Source: a virus. From it: a DNA stretch of 40,713 bases. Below the pieces are notes generated by a model. That model worked only from the letters and a program-made list of their open reading frames with translations. It searched no databases and was not told the origin of the DNA. Positions 7,020 to 13,906 of the stretch are shown here, one piece after another; positions within the stretch are counted from its first letter, which is position 1, and every line of letters begins with the position of its first letter. The position numbers and the translations under genes are program-made. The stretch is taken from positions 1 through 40,713 of the IMG/VR virus record IMGVR_UViG_3300044539_000138, one strand, 5' to 3'.

Positions 7020-7100
7020 TTAATGTCGAGAGGAGAATGCTGTGGATATGATGAAGGTCACGAGGATGAGGAAGCCAAGAAGGTCAGGAATGTTTATCAT
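7020..7100 (-). CDS. Putative 26-residue membrane micropeptide
   Basis: The ATG at 7100 overlaps the TGA of the upstream gene (ATGA). The 26-residue product is one transmembrane helix (IPDLLGFLILVTFIISTAF) with a short basic end. A second hydrophobic micropeptide follows 3 nt later. The coupling and the shared composition argue for real genes, but frames this short need expression evidence. Confidence 0.45.
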   Translation of the reverse strand: MINIPDLLGFLILVTFIISTAFSSRH

Positions 7101-7816
7101 AGGACGAAACCGCTTTCATCTTTCTTTGCTTTCCCCTTAGCCTTCAATCCTACAATAACAGGAAGACGAGCATCTAAGAATCTAAGATCTGAAAGGTCGC
7201 CATCCACTACGAGGTGATTAAAGGCCAAGCCTCCAACTAGTAAGGGTAGATTTTTAAATACCATTGCGACATTCCCTCCTGCTTTTAGAACCTTCTCAAC
7301 GTCAGCTTGATTACTTTCAGAACGTGAAAAGGTCAGATGATAGTTACTCGGCCAAGGTTGGGAAGCATCGCGAGATTGAATCACTCTCTTTGTGCGTTTA
7401 CTGTAGTCGTAAAACTGCACACTAGGGAACATCTCCATGATGTTTTTAGTTCCAAAAGGAAGGGTTTGATTTTCCCAATCGATGTCGCTTGTGCCATTCA
7501 GCCTGACACAAGGTTTCTTGCCCTCTTTCTTAGCCTTCTTAATGAGGGAAACGATATCCTGCACGAGATGGCCAAAGAAGGTTTCTCTCTCCTGAACATA
7601 AAGCCTAGTTTTTTCGATTCTAGCCTTTTGGACATTAGAAAAAGCCCCTCTTCCTGCTGAATAGAGACAAGCAACGCGACATCCTTTAGAAGCCTGAGGG
7701 CAAGTGTTAACGAGTCCAGAAACATCACTTGGGGCAAGGTACAGAATACCAGTGAGCCAACCGAATTTCTCGCCTTTGGAAGTTTTGGAATCGTTGCCTA
7801 TAGATAAGAGTTTCAT
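7097..7816 (-). CDS. Conserved phage protein with CX6CX3C motif, function unknown
   Basis: It is 239 residues from the ATG at 7816, chosen because MKLLSIGNDSKTSKG is the family-like N-terminus. A cysteine cluster Cys39, Cys46, Cys50 (CPQASKGCRVACLYSAGRG) is followed by VRLNGTSDIDWEN, VQFYDYSKRT and YHLTFSRSES, a series of beta strands that could form a barrel. I recognise this as a widespread phage family of unknown function. The Cys pattern suggests a metal or iron-sulfur site, but it is not the radical-SAM CX3CX2C. Two membrane micropeptides follow. Confidence 0.75.
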   Translation of the reverse strand: MKLLSIGNDSKTSKGEKFGWLTGILYLAPSDVSGLVNTCPQASKGCRVACLYSAGRGAFSNVQKARIEKTRLYVQERETFFGHLVQDIVSLIKKAKKEGKKPCVRLNGTSDIDWENQTLPFGTKNIMEMFPSVQFYDYSKRTKRVIQSRDASQPWPSNYHLTFSRSESNQADVEKVLKAGGNVAMVFKNLPLLVGGLAFNHLVVDGDLSDLRFLDARLPVIVGLKAKGKAKKDESGFVL

Positions 7817-7845
7817 TTTTTGTAGGTGGTGAGGTGTGGTGTTTT

Positions 7846-8118
7846 CTACTCGTTTGCTTCTTTCCAAAGTGAATCCGCCTCACTTTCAATATATGAAATT
7901 GATTCTTCAAAAGCTTTTGAAGTGAAAGGGTAGATAAGGGGATCTGTTATTACTTCAGAATCTGAACCTTCAACGATGCTTCCAAGGGTAATTCCTTTTT
8001 CATCGAAGGAGATATAAGCTCCGCAATTTGTACCCTTGAAAAGATGTCGTTTTGCTTGTTCTTCCGTTTCAGCTGAAAGGTAAGATAAAACGTCTTCCTT
8101 TGTTTTTAGTGTGGTCAT
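7846..8118 (-). CDS. Hypothetical acidic protein
   Basis: It is 90 residues from the ATG at 8118; the frame opens at 8169, but the extra residues overlap the hairpin region and are poor. Acidic throughout, with a beta segment (CGAYISFDEKGITLGSIVEG) and a helical C-terminus ending LWKEANE. No family is recognised. The leader reads CCACCTAATAAAATG, without Shine-Dalgarno. It lies between the DUF932 gene and the Cys-motif gene, on the same strand. Confidence 0.55.
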   Translation of the reverse strand: MTTLKTKEDVLSYLSAETEEQAKRHLFKGTNCGAYISFDEKGITLGSIVEGSDSEVITDPLIYPFTSKAFEESISYIESEADSLWKEANE

Positions 8119-8159
8119 TTTATTAGGTGGTAAGGTGAGACTGTAAAAGCCAAGAGAGA

Positions 8160-8175
8160 AGGGGAGCAATCCCCT
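8160..8175 (-). terminator. Short perfect hairpin downstream of the DUF932 gene
   Basis: AGGGGA (8160-8165) and TCCCCT (8170-8175) flank a 4-nt loop, just past the DUF932 stop. On the minus strand it is followed by TCTCTCTTGGCTTTTAC rather than a clean U-tract, so it may be a weak terminator or an mRNA-stabilising or processing hairpin. Confidence 0.4.
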
Positions 8176-8192
8176 CCCCTCCTGATGGGTCT

Positions 8193-9044
8193 TTAGTTAA
8201 GGCTAAAACCTCCTAGTGTGGTGACGTAATCCTGATGCAGCTGTTCAGGTACAAGGGCTCTTTCTGCGATGTCCCAAAGCCGCTGATTAAGGGATGACGA
8301 CCGCATGAAGCTTTTAATGCCCTTTGAGCGTCGACGGCCTGCCTGAATCCCTCCCCTGATGGTGCTCTCTTGGATACGGTTGAAGGTAGTCCACAGGTCA
8401 CGGCTGTTATCTTCACTTCTACGGACAATGTCCATCTGCTGAGCAATTCCCCTAAGCTGTGAAGCGTCATTAACTTTTGGAAAGCGTAGGGCTGCTGCTG
8501 TGAATGTCAGCCTGTAAATCTCTTCAACAGAGAGCTGCCTCTCCTTCATTGTCTCGGCCTGATTGATTACCTGAGGCAGTAAGGTGGTCATCAGGTGGGA
8601 AGCTTCGGACAGCTTGGAGGTGATAGCATCAGAGCTGCCAGTGTGCCTGACGTTGACGCTTGCAAACGAGTTGCCCACCACTAAGCCATTTGAACAGATG
8701 AAGCGAAAGAGACCAGCCATGAACTTAAATGCACTTGTTCCATCGTTTGCATTTTGCAAGTATATGAGAGGCTGGAGCCCATCAACACTTGGTAAATCAG
8801 GGTGGATAAGCTGAGCTGAGTGCCGAGCAAAGGGAATTCTCTCTTGAATCCGAGTGCGAGCTGTCTCTGCTTTGAAGAGCTGCCATCCTTCCCCCTCCAG
8901 ATGAGAGAGTGCGTCTCGTGATGTGATAGGAGAGAATCTCTCTGTGGTGCGATCTTCAGCTCTTGAAGAGGTGTAAAACGCCGTTGGAAGGCTAAGGGTG
9001 GTCGATGCTGTGCCTGTCATGGTGTTATGTGCTGTGGTATTCAT
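8193..9044 (-). CDS. DUF932-type phage/plasmid protein
   Basis: It is 283 residues from the ATG at 9044. The frame extends to 9113 but the added residues are a Pro-Asn repeat coming from the leader microsatellite. The core (LIYLQNANDGTSAFKFMAGL, then FRFICSNGLVVG) is the signature region of DUF932 / phage-plasmid-like proteins; later helices and a basic segment (RGGIQAGRRRSKGIKSF) follow. Function is unknown; such proteins are frequent in early regions of phages and on plasmids. The leader carries four perfect CCCAAA hexamers ending in CCCAAACAAAATG. Confidence 0.8.
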   Translation of the reverse strand: MNTTAHNTMTGTASTTLSLPTAFYTSSRAEDRTTERFSPITSRDALSHLEGEGWQLFKAETARTRIQERIPFARHSAQLIHPDLPSVDGLQPLIYLQNANDGTSAFKFMAGLFRFICSNGLVVGNSFASVNVRHTGSSDAITSKLSEASHLMTTLLPQVINQAETMKERQLSVEEIYRLTFTAAALRFPKVNDASQLRGIAQQMDIVRRSEDNSRDLWTTFNRIQESTIRGGIQAGRRRSKGIKSFMRSSSLNQRLWDIAERALVPEQLHQDYVTTLGGFSLN

Positions 9045-9048
9045 TTTG

Positions 9049-9077
9049 TTTGGGTTTGGGTTTGGGTTTGGGTTGGG
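9049..9077. repeat. TTTGGG hexamer microsatellite in a 5' leader
   Basis: There are four perfect TTTGGG units (9049-9072) plus a fifth TTGGG (to 9077). The plus strand thus has five GGG runs spaced by 2-3 nt, matching an intramolecular G-quadruplex pattern. It lies immediately upstream of the DUF932 start codon. The transcript is C-rich, so a quadruplex would form on the template DNA strand. Confidence 0.85.
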
Positions 9078-9096
9078 TGAGTGATGACAGTAATGG

Positions 9097-9168
9097 ATCA
9101 AAGCTTGTGCCAATAGCGGATGATAACGGCTGAGGATAGAAGGATGAATAATAGGGCGAATCCGAACA
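9097..9168 (-). CDS. Putative 23-residue membrane micropeptide
   Basis: The ATG at 9168 lies 2 nt after the TAA of the upstream gene. The 23-residue product is one hydrophobic helix (FGFALLFILLSSAVIIRYW) with a short basic end. It resembles the two micropeptides at 6951-7100 in type and in placement right behind a longer gene. No family is recognised. Confidence 0.45.
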
Positions 9169-9170
9169 TC

Positions 9171-9365
9171 TTAGATAGAGGATGAAGGTGAGGAATTCCG
9201 CGAGGAAAGCTCGTGCTTTAGGGCGATCAGGTAAGGGTGGTCAGGCTCGTGAGAAAGTTTTAATCTCTCCTCTAGCCTGATGTTGGTTTCTAGCACATCA
9301 GTGGGAAACTCTGACATGAAGGCTTTTATCTTTTCAGCTGCTGGTGTGGTGGTGGTGGTATGCAT
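9171..9365 (-). CDS. Small hypothetical protein
   Basis: This 64-residue protein has a Thr-rich N-terminus, then helices (AEKIKAFMSEFPTDVLETNI and ALKHELSSR). No family is recognised. The start ATG at 9365 is preceded by a run of CACAC/CCACC repeats with no Shine-Dalgarno. It lies in the early block between two other small genes on the same strand. Confidence 0.5.
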   Translation of the reverse strand: MHTTTTTPAAEKIKAFMSEFPTDVLETNIRLEERLKLSHEPDHPYLIALKHELSSRNSSPSSSI

Positions 9366-9409
9366 GGTGTGGTGTGGTGTGGTTTGGTGGTGGTGTTAGG
9401 TGCTTAAAA

Positions 9410-9643
9410 TCAGCTAGCTCCTTGGCCATTAAATTTACCATGAGATTGCATAAAATCTTCATCTGGTAAGGTTTCGCCTCTAGCCGAAAGTTCAGTGTCG
9501 ATAATAAATACGATGTACTCATTACGCGCAGCTTTCTTATGTCCTAGGCACTTTCTACCTGTCACAAAAGCGTTGCACGCTGCTGTCACAAGGTCTGGAG
9601 AGCTAATTGAGCTGATGTCTTTTCCGTGTAGTGTGGTGATCAT
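9410..9643 (-). CDS. Small hypothetical protein, first gene behind the early promoter candidate
   Basis: It is 77 residues from the ATG at 9643; the frame opens at 9679 but CACCCAAACAAAATG, the leader shared with SSB and DUF932, precedes 9643. The central part (LVTAACNAFVTGRKCLGHKK, then NEYIVFIIDTELSARGE) looks like a small globular fold. No family is recognised. A sigma70-like promoter candidate lies 45-75 nt upstream. Confidence 0.55.
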   Translation of the reverse strand: MITTLHGKDISSISSPDLVTAACNAFVTGRKCLGHKKAARNEYIVFIIDTELSARGETLPDEDFMQSHGKFNGQGAS

Positions 9644-9687
9644 TTTGTTTGGGTGCTGGCTGAAAGGTGATTCCTTCAACTAGGGTG

Positions 9688-9717
9688 AGCCTAAGTCATG
9701 ACCTGCTGGAGTGTCAA
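9688..9717 (-). promoter_or_regulatory. Candidate host sigma70 early promoter
   Basis: On the minus strand TTGACA (9717-9712) is followed after 18 nt by TAGGCT (9693-9688). The -35 is perfect and preceded by an A/T-rich stretch resembling an UP element; the -10 is weak. It points to the first gene of the early operon at 9643. T7-like phages need host RNA polymerase for this step. If the host uses other sigma consensus this call fails. Confidence 0.4.
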
Positions 9718-10031
9718 TGGTATTTCTTTAATTATTTTCATTATGTCACAAGATGCCATTAGAAGAGCAAGAGATGCCTTAAAACTCTCCACACTCTTTT
9801 CAGGCTGTCACCATATGGAAAAGCTTTCAAAGGCCTTTTTCCGTCGATCTACTCTGTTATTTCAGAGCTTAGTACTTATGTTCAAAAGATGCTTATAATT
9901 GATTGATTATAAACTTGAGATTGTTTGGATTGTAATACTATAGGCTACAAAGTGTGCTGGTGGCTTAGATTATAGGCTAATGAGTGACAGGTGCTGGTGT
10001 TAACTATTGTTGCACAAAAACCAAAAGGGGG

Positions 10032-10050
10032 CGACATGACGAATATGTCG
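10032..10050 (-). terminator. Hairpin downstream of the metallopeptidase-like gene
   Basis: CGACAT (10032-10037) and ATGTCG (10045-10050) form a 6-bp stem with a 7-nt loop. On the minus strand it is followed by CCCCCTTTTGG and then TTTTTG, so it may terminate the transcript of the gene at 10323-10766, although it lies about 270 nt past that stop and the C-run is atypical. Confidence 0.3.
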
Positions 10051-10322
10051 GGTTAACTATGCGTTGACTAATGTATAACGTTCGCTCCGCTTAGTGGTGA
10101 AAGGTGGCGAGGTGACAGCCTGAATAGATTGCACATCTGATCATCCTTCCCTGTTCTCCTCTGTAGCTGTGGCAGCGTGGCCTGATTCGATGCCTTATAT
10201 GACCACAATATGCCCCAATTTGATGCCCAATTATGACTGTTTGCTCCAACCTTAGGAGAATTCAGCCGACCGACCGACCCAGCAGGGGGGAACCAGTACG
10301 TTGTTACGTATAGGTGACCCTC

Positions 10323-10766
10323 TCAGATTTTTCCTTTATTTTTCAAAACGACTTTAGACTTAGCCTTTATCAGCTTCTCCTTGGGTGTACTAGCCAGATT
10401 AAAAAGGATGTACCCAGCCTCATCCCTGTTGTCAGCACAGAACCCCATGAGGGACTGCTCTAAGACCCTAATCTGACTTTCTGTTAGGTTCAGGTTGTTG
10501 ATTGCTGAAATACCCTCAAGGATCTCATGGAAGATGGTTGTCCTGAATTGAAATGAACAAGCTTGAAGAACCTCAAGATTCACATAGATCTTTGGCTTAG
10601 GGTAGTGACAGAACGAACCAAACACTGCTGTCTTGGTCTTGTCCTCGTAGATCTTATCAGCTGTTAGAAGCTCTATAGTTTGATTACAAATCCTTAGGTC
10701 AGCTACCTTCTTTGGATTGTCTTCTACTACACTTTCTCCAAAATGATTAGGATCTTGGTCACTCAT
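10323..10766 (-). CDS. Metallopeptidase-like phage protein (HEILE motif)
   Basis: This 147-residue protein contains TTIFHEILEGISAINNLNLT (zinc-site helix at His80-Glu81) followed by ESQIRVLEQSLMGFCADN, the arrangement of a family of small phage and bacterial proteins resembling HExxH metallopeptidases. The second His of HExxH is Glu here; I recall HExxE variants in this family, so this may be normal. Substrate and activity are unknown. It is the outermost early gene, divergent from TerL, with a 670-nt AT-rich region between them. The C-terminus is Lys-rich (KLIKAKSKVVLKNKGK). Confidence 0.65.
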   Translation of the reverse strand: MSDQDPNHFGESVVEDNPKKVADLRICNQTIELLTADKIYEDKTKTAVFGSFCHYPKPKIYVNLEVLQACSFQFRTTIFHEILEGISAINNLNLTESQIRVLEQSLMGFCADNRDEAGYILFNLASTPKEKLIKAKSKVVLKNKGKI

Positions 10767-11438
10767 TGTTCTACTTCATTGTACTAGTAGTAGAAGGTCA
10801 ACTAGTTTATTTAGACCATAGCTCTACTTATATCTTACTTTAGGTCTACTTTAGTCCTCTTCTACGAAGCATAATAAAGGTAATACTAACAATGTTAGCT
10901 ACATTTCACCTTCTGCTCTAATTACTTACCTTCTACCTTTTATAATAGCTTATAGTAATGAACATCAACAGTAGTAACAATAGTAGTATCATTTATAATT
11001 TAAGTCTAATCTGAACAATCTACTACGTTGGTACATTCAGTTTACTCTTAACCTTCTAATACCAAGTATCAAGTATCTTCAATGGGTCTTATTTATGGTT
11101 CTTATACTAGGTCAAGTCTTAGACCTTCTAAGCTCTTCTGTTGTTGTTGTAGTTTAACCAACGTAGTTGATCACTTACAATTCTTACAAGAGTGCTTAGG
11201 TAATCTAAGATACAAACCTAAAGTTAAACCTAAAGCTAACCCACCTTCCAAGTGGATGGGAGTATAATCACCTACAAGACTCATCGTCAAGACTATTTTT
11301 AAAGAAACTAGCTCTCTCTCTTATAATTGGTCATCAATAGGTCGTTTAAAAAGAGAGGTCTCATTAGAGAAGTAAAAACCAACGTACGTTGATTACTACT
11401 TGTAAACGAGACAATACCTAGAGTAGAACAGAAAGGAA
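10767..11438. promoter_or_regulatory. AT-rich divergent control region with short repeats
   Basis: This 672-nt region between the leftward early block and rightward TerL is markedly AT-rich. It has ACCTTCTA three times in direct orientation (10928, 11051, 11123), once inverted (10791-10798) and once as a one-mismatch copy (10908). ACCAACGTA occurs at 11157 and 11378 and inverted at 11024, the 11378 copy lying in a perfect 12-bp palindrome CAACGTACGTTG (11380-11391). A TATAAT (11322-11327) could serve TerL. It could act as promoters, an origin, or a packaging/terminal site. Confidence 0.5.
11082..11267 (+). CDS. Doubtful 61-residue ORF
   Basis: An open frame lies inside the AT-rich control region upstream of TerL, with an odd Cys cluster (FCCCCS) and a Lys/Pro-rich end (KPKVKPKANPPSKW). 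It overlaps two of the short repeats. No family or leader signal supports it, so it is listed only because it is the sole frame of this size in the gap. Confidence 0.2.
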   Translation: MGLIYGSYTRSSLRPSKLFCCCCSLTNVVDHLQFLQECLGNLRYKPKVKPKANPPSKWMGV

Positions 11439-13142
11439 ATGGCAATCAAAACGAAGACAAAGGTTCCGCTTCTAGACCCTCAACTCAAGGACTTCAGGAA
11501 CTTCCTCTTCCTTGTTTGGAAGACCATCAACCTTCCTGATCCTACTCCTATCCAGTACGACATAGCTGAGTACATCCAGAATGCCCCTAGAAGGGCTATT
11601 ATTGAGGCTTTCCGAGGAGTTGGTAAGAGTTTCATCACAAGTGCCTTTGTCTGTCACCAGCTGCTGCTTAATCCAGACTACAAGTTCCTAGTGGTCTCTG
11701 CTTCCAAGGCTAGGGCTGATGACTTCTCCACCTTCACCCTCAGGTTGATCAATGAGATGCCTATCCTCCAGCACCTAAAGCCTCAGGATGAGCAAAGGAA
11801 CTCCAAGATAGCCTTTGATGTGGCTCCAGCTACTGCCAGTCACTCTCCCTCCGTCAAGAGTGTGGGTATTACTGGGATGCTCACTGGGTCTAGGGCTGAC
11901 TTCATCATTGCTGATGACGTAGAGAGTGCCAACAACTCCATGACTCAGGGCATGAGGGACAAGCTTGCTGAGAGTGTGAAGGAGTTTGAGGCTATTCTTA
12001 AGCCTGATGGTAAGATTATTTACCTTGGGACACCTCAGCTGGAGGAGAGTCTCTACAACAAGCTACAGGAAAGGGGCTATAAATGCCAAATTTGGACTGC
12101 TAGATACCCTGAGAAGGACAAGTTACCTTCCTATGGTGATAAGCTCGCACAGGTCATCCTCGACGCACTGGAGGCTAGTCCTGACGTAGCTGGTCACTCC
12201 ACAGATCCAAAGAGGTTTACCGATATAGACCTAATGGAGAGAGAAGCTTCCTATGGGAGGAGTGGGTTTCAGCTTCAGTTCCAGCTGGATACAACTCTTT
12301 CGGATATGGATAGGTATCCTCTTAAGCTTGCCGATCTTTCTGTGATGACCTTGAACCCTACGGATGCTCCTCAGAAGGTAGTGTGGGCTTCTGGGTTGGA
12401 TCAGGTGATTAAGGAGCTTCCTTGTGTTGGGATGTGTGGGGATAGGTACTATAGGCCGATGGTAGTCTCTTCTGATATGTGGATACCCTACGAGGGGTCT
12501 ATCATGTCTATCGATCCTTCAGGTAAGGGTAGGGATGAGACAGCCTATGCTGTGGTCAAGTACCTACATGGAATGCTGTTCCTGTGTGCCTCTGGAGGGT
12601 TTACCTCAGGTTATACTGATGAGACCCTAGAGGGGATAGCAAAGATAGCTAAGGCTCATTCTGTACAACAGATCGTTATCGAAGAGAACTATGGTGGAGG
12701 TATGTTTGCTCAGCTTCTTAAGCCAATCCTTGGAAAGATCTACCCAGTGACTGTAGAGGAGGTTAAACACTCTAAGCAGAAGGAACTCCGTATCATCGAT
12801 ACCATTGAACCTGTGCTCAACCAGCATCGGCTTATTGTGGATCAAAGGGTGATTGAAAAGGACTACAAGTCCAACCTTCATTTACCTCCAGACCAAGCAC
12901 TCCGTTATCAGTTGTTCTACCAGTTGTCTCGTATTACCAAGGATAGAGGGGCTTTAGCTCAGGACGATAGACTGGATGCCTTGGCTATAGCTGTCAGCTT
13001 CTGGACAGAAAGGATGGGACAGGACATTGATAGAGCTGTGGATGCTCAGAGAGACTTCATGCTGGATAAGGAGCTTAATCACTTCATGAGTGGAGTCTTT
13101 GGGGTCAAGAAGGAGCCTAAGGGTTGGTTACAAGGGTGGTAA
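11439..13142 (+). CDS. Terminase large subunit (T7 gp19-like)
   Basis: The 567-residue protein aligns along its length with T7 gp19 (586). Walker A is AFRGVGKSF (about residues 58-66), followed by VSASKARADD, HSPSVKSVGITGMLTGSRAD and Walker B FIIADDVES. The nuclease domain begins SIDPSGKGRDETAYAVVK and ends with DDRLDALAIAVSFW. It cuts concatemers and powers DNA packaging through the portal. Unlike T7 it is on the strand opposite to all other virion genes and separated from TerS by about 1 kb with a tRNA. AAAGGAA directly before the ATG is one of the few SD-like sequences, but its spacing is too short. Confidence 0.97.
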   Translation: MAIKTKTKVPLLDPQLKDFRNFLFLVWKTINLPDPTPIQYDIAEYIQNAPRRAIIEAFRGVGKSFITSAFVCHQLLLNPDYKFLVVSASKARADDFSTFTLRLINEMPILQHLKPQDEQRNSKIAFDVAPATASHSPSVKSVGITGMLTGSRADFIIADDVESANNSMTQGMRDKLAESVKEFEAILKPDGKIIYLGTPQLEESLYNKLQERGYKCQIWTARYPEKDKLPSYGDKLAQVILDALEASPDVAGHSTDPKRFTDIDLMEREASYGRSGFQLQFQLDTTLSDMDRYPLKLADLSVMTLNPTDAPQKVVWASGLDQVIKELPCVGMCGDRYYRPMVVSSDMWIPYEGSIMSIDPSGKGRDETAYAVVKYLHGMLFLCASGGFTSGYTDETLEGIAKIAKAHSVQQIVIEENYGGGMFAQLLKPILGKIYPVTVEEVKHSKQKELRIIDTIEPVLNQHRLIVDQRVIEKDYKSNLHLPPDQALRYQLFYQLSRITKDRGALAQDDRLDALAIAVSFWTERMGQDIDRAVDAQRDFMLDKELNHFMSGVFGVKKEPKGWLQGW

Positions 13143-13360
13143 GACCCACTGAGGGGTGGTAAGTCGTATCTAAGAGAAATACTAGTTGCACATCTAATAA
13201 GAACCTTGCGGTGAATAAACTCCCTAATCTCCGCATAATTGCCGATCTTTTTGCCGATAACATTTCCTAGACATTTATGCACAAATGCAGAGGTTTTGTA
13301 AAAACGGATAGAGTTGCTGAGGTTATCCTTATTGATAACTTGAGCAGTTATAACCGAAAG

Positions 13361-13408
13361 GGTATAAAGATGAGTTATACCTCAAGAATCATACCCAATC
13401 AGGTATAA
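13361..13408. promoter_or_regulatory. GGTATAA inverted-repeat cluster upstream of tRNA
   Basis: GGTATAA (13361-13367) and TTATACC (13375-13381) are perfect arms around 7 nt, and a third GGTATAA is at 13402-13408. A separate inverted repeat GTTATC/GATAAC lies about 30 nt further upstream. The density of dyads suggests an operator or promoter for the tRNA transcript; the binding protein is unknown. Confidence 0.35.
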
Positions 13409-13497
13409 AGGGACGCATGGAACTTCTAATTCCATCGAATGTAGGGGGATTACAAAAGGTTGCTCTTTGTGCAAGGATATGTGTAGAGTTTTTTAGT

Positions 13498-13571
13498 GCC
13501 TTACTAGTTCAATGGTAGAACACCAGTTTTGTAAACTGGTTATCACAGTTCGATTCTGTGGTTCGGCTCCA
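13498..13571 (+). tRNA. tRNA-Thr(UGU)
   Basis: A full cloverleaf can be drawn: D-arm GTTC/GAAC, anticodon stem CCAGT/ACTGG with loop TTTGTAA and anticodon TGT (13530-13532), T-arm CACAG-TTCGATT-CTGTG, and an encoded CCA end. The acceptor stem GCCTTAC/GTTCGGC pairs at positions 1-3 and 6-7 but has two mismatches (T-C and T-T) in the middle. The discriminator base is T. It is on the plus strand behind TerL. It would read ACA codons; the mismatches may reduce function or reflect decay. Confidence 0.82.
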
Positions 13572-13833
13572 CTTAGTCCTTGTCAGGTATCCAACATTCT
13601 TGGATAACTCATTCATACCTCTCTCTGGCTGTTAAAGCAGATTGATCACCTGTAGGTCTGGGAATACTCGGACGCTGTTAAGAAGAGGGCTTGGTAGCCA
13701 GCATGACTATCTGACTCCGTGACTAGCGGATAACGGGGGTTTCCCAATCTAGTTACCTTTTTGTTTAGATCTGGGGTAGATAATCCCCTTGTAGGGTCAT
13801 TTGGTTACACAACCCTAATCAAAGGTGTCCTCC

Positions 13834-13857
13834 ATGAGAGATTCGATGTACTCTCAT
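13834..13857 (-). terminator. Hairpin at the end of the late operon
   Basis: ATGAGAG (13834-13840) and CTCTCAT (13851-13857) form a perfect 7-bp stem with a 10-nt loop, about 50 nt past the HNH gene stop. No U-tract follows on the minus strand (GGAGGACACC), so intrinsic termination by host polymerase is unlikely; it may stop or stabilise phage-polymerase transcripts. Confidence 0.3.
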
Positions 13858-13906
13858 CTCCCCCTAAGAAGAGGGATTCTATTTGAACTAATGGAGGAAC
13901 AAAACT

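Larger units (their letters stand above)
9644..10322. other. Early intergenic region, no convincing gene
   Basis: This 680-nt stretch has no supported gene. It contains a sigma70-like promoter candidate (9688-9717, minus), an AT-rich block upstream of it, near-repeats GTTAACTATTGTTG and GTTAACTATGCGTTG (about 10000 and 10052), a hairpin at 10032-10050, three tandem CCGA units (10266-10277), and TACGTTGTTACGTA (10297-10310). It probably holds control sites for the early operon. Confidence 0.5.
13143..13906. other. Convergent intergenic region with tRNA and inverted repeats
   Basis: This 764-nt stretch lies between rightward TerL and leftward HNH gene. It contains inverted repeats around 13322-13408, one tRNA (13498-13571), a GGGG-N8-CCCC hairpin (13773-13788) and a 7-bp hairpin (13834-13857). 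No protein-coding frame is convincing. Confidence 0.55.

Noticed and set aside
6945-7217. Plus-strand ORF of 90 codons
   Set aside because: It is antisense to the Cys-motif gene and the two micropeptides; its charged, low-complexity product matches nothing known.
9049-9077. Telomere of a linear plasmid-prophage
   Set aside because: TTTGGG units resemble ciliate telomeres, but they are internal, only four to five copies, and no protelomerase or palindromic end was seen.
10305-10320. SP6-like promoter (AGGTGAC) on the plus strand
   Set aside because: Only seven bases match, no plus-strand gene follows within reach, and the same bases recur on the opposite strand context at 28863-28872.
12627-12881. 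Minus-strand ORF of 84 codons inside TerL
   Set aside because: Shadow of the TerL frame, without motif or leader.
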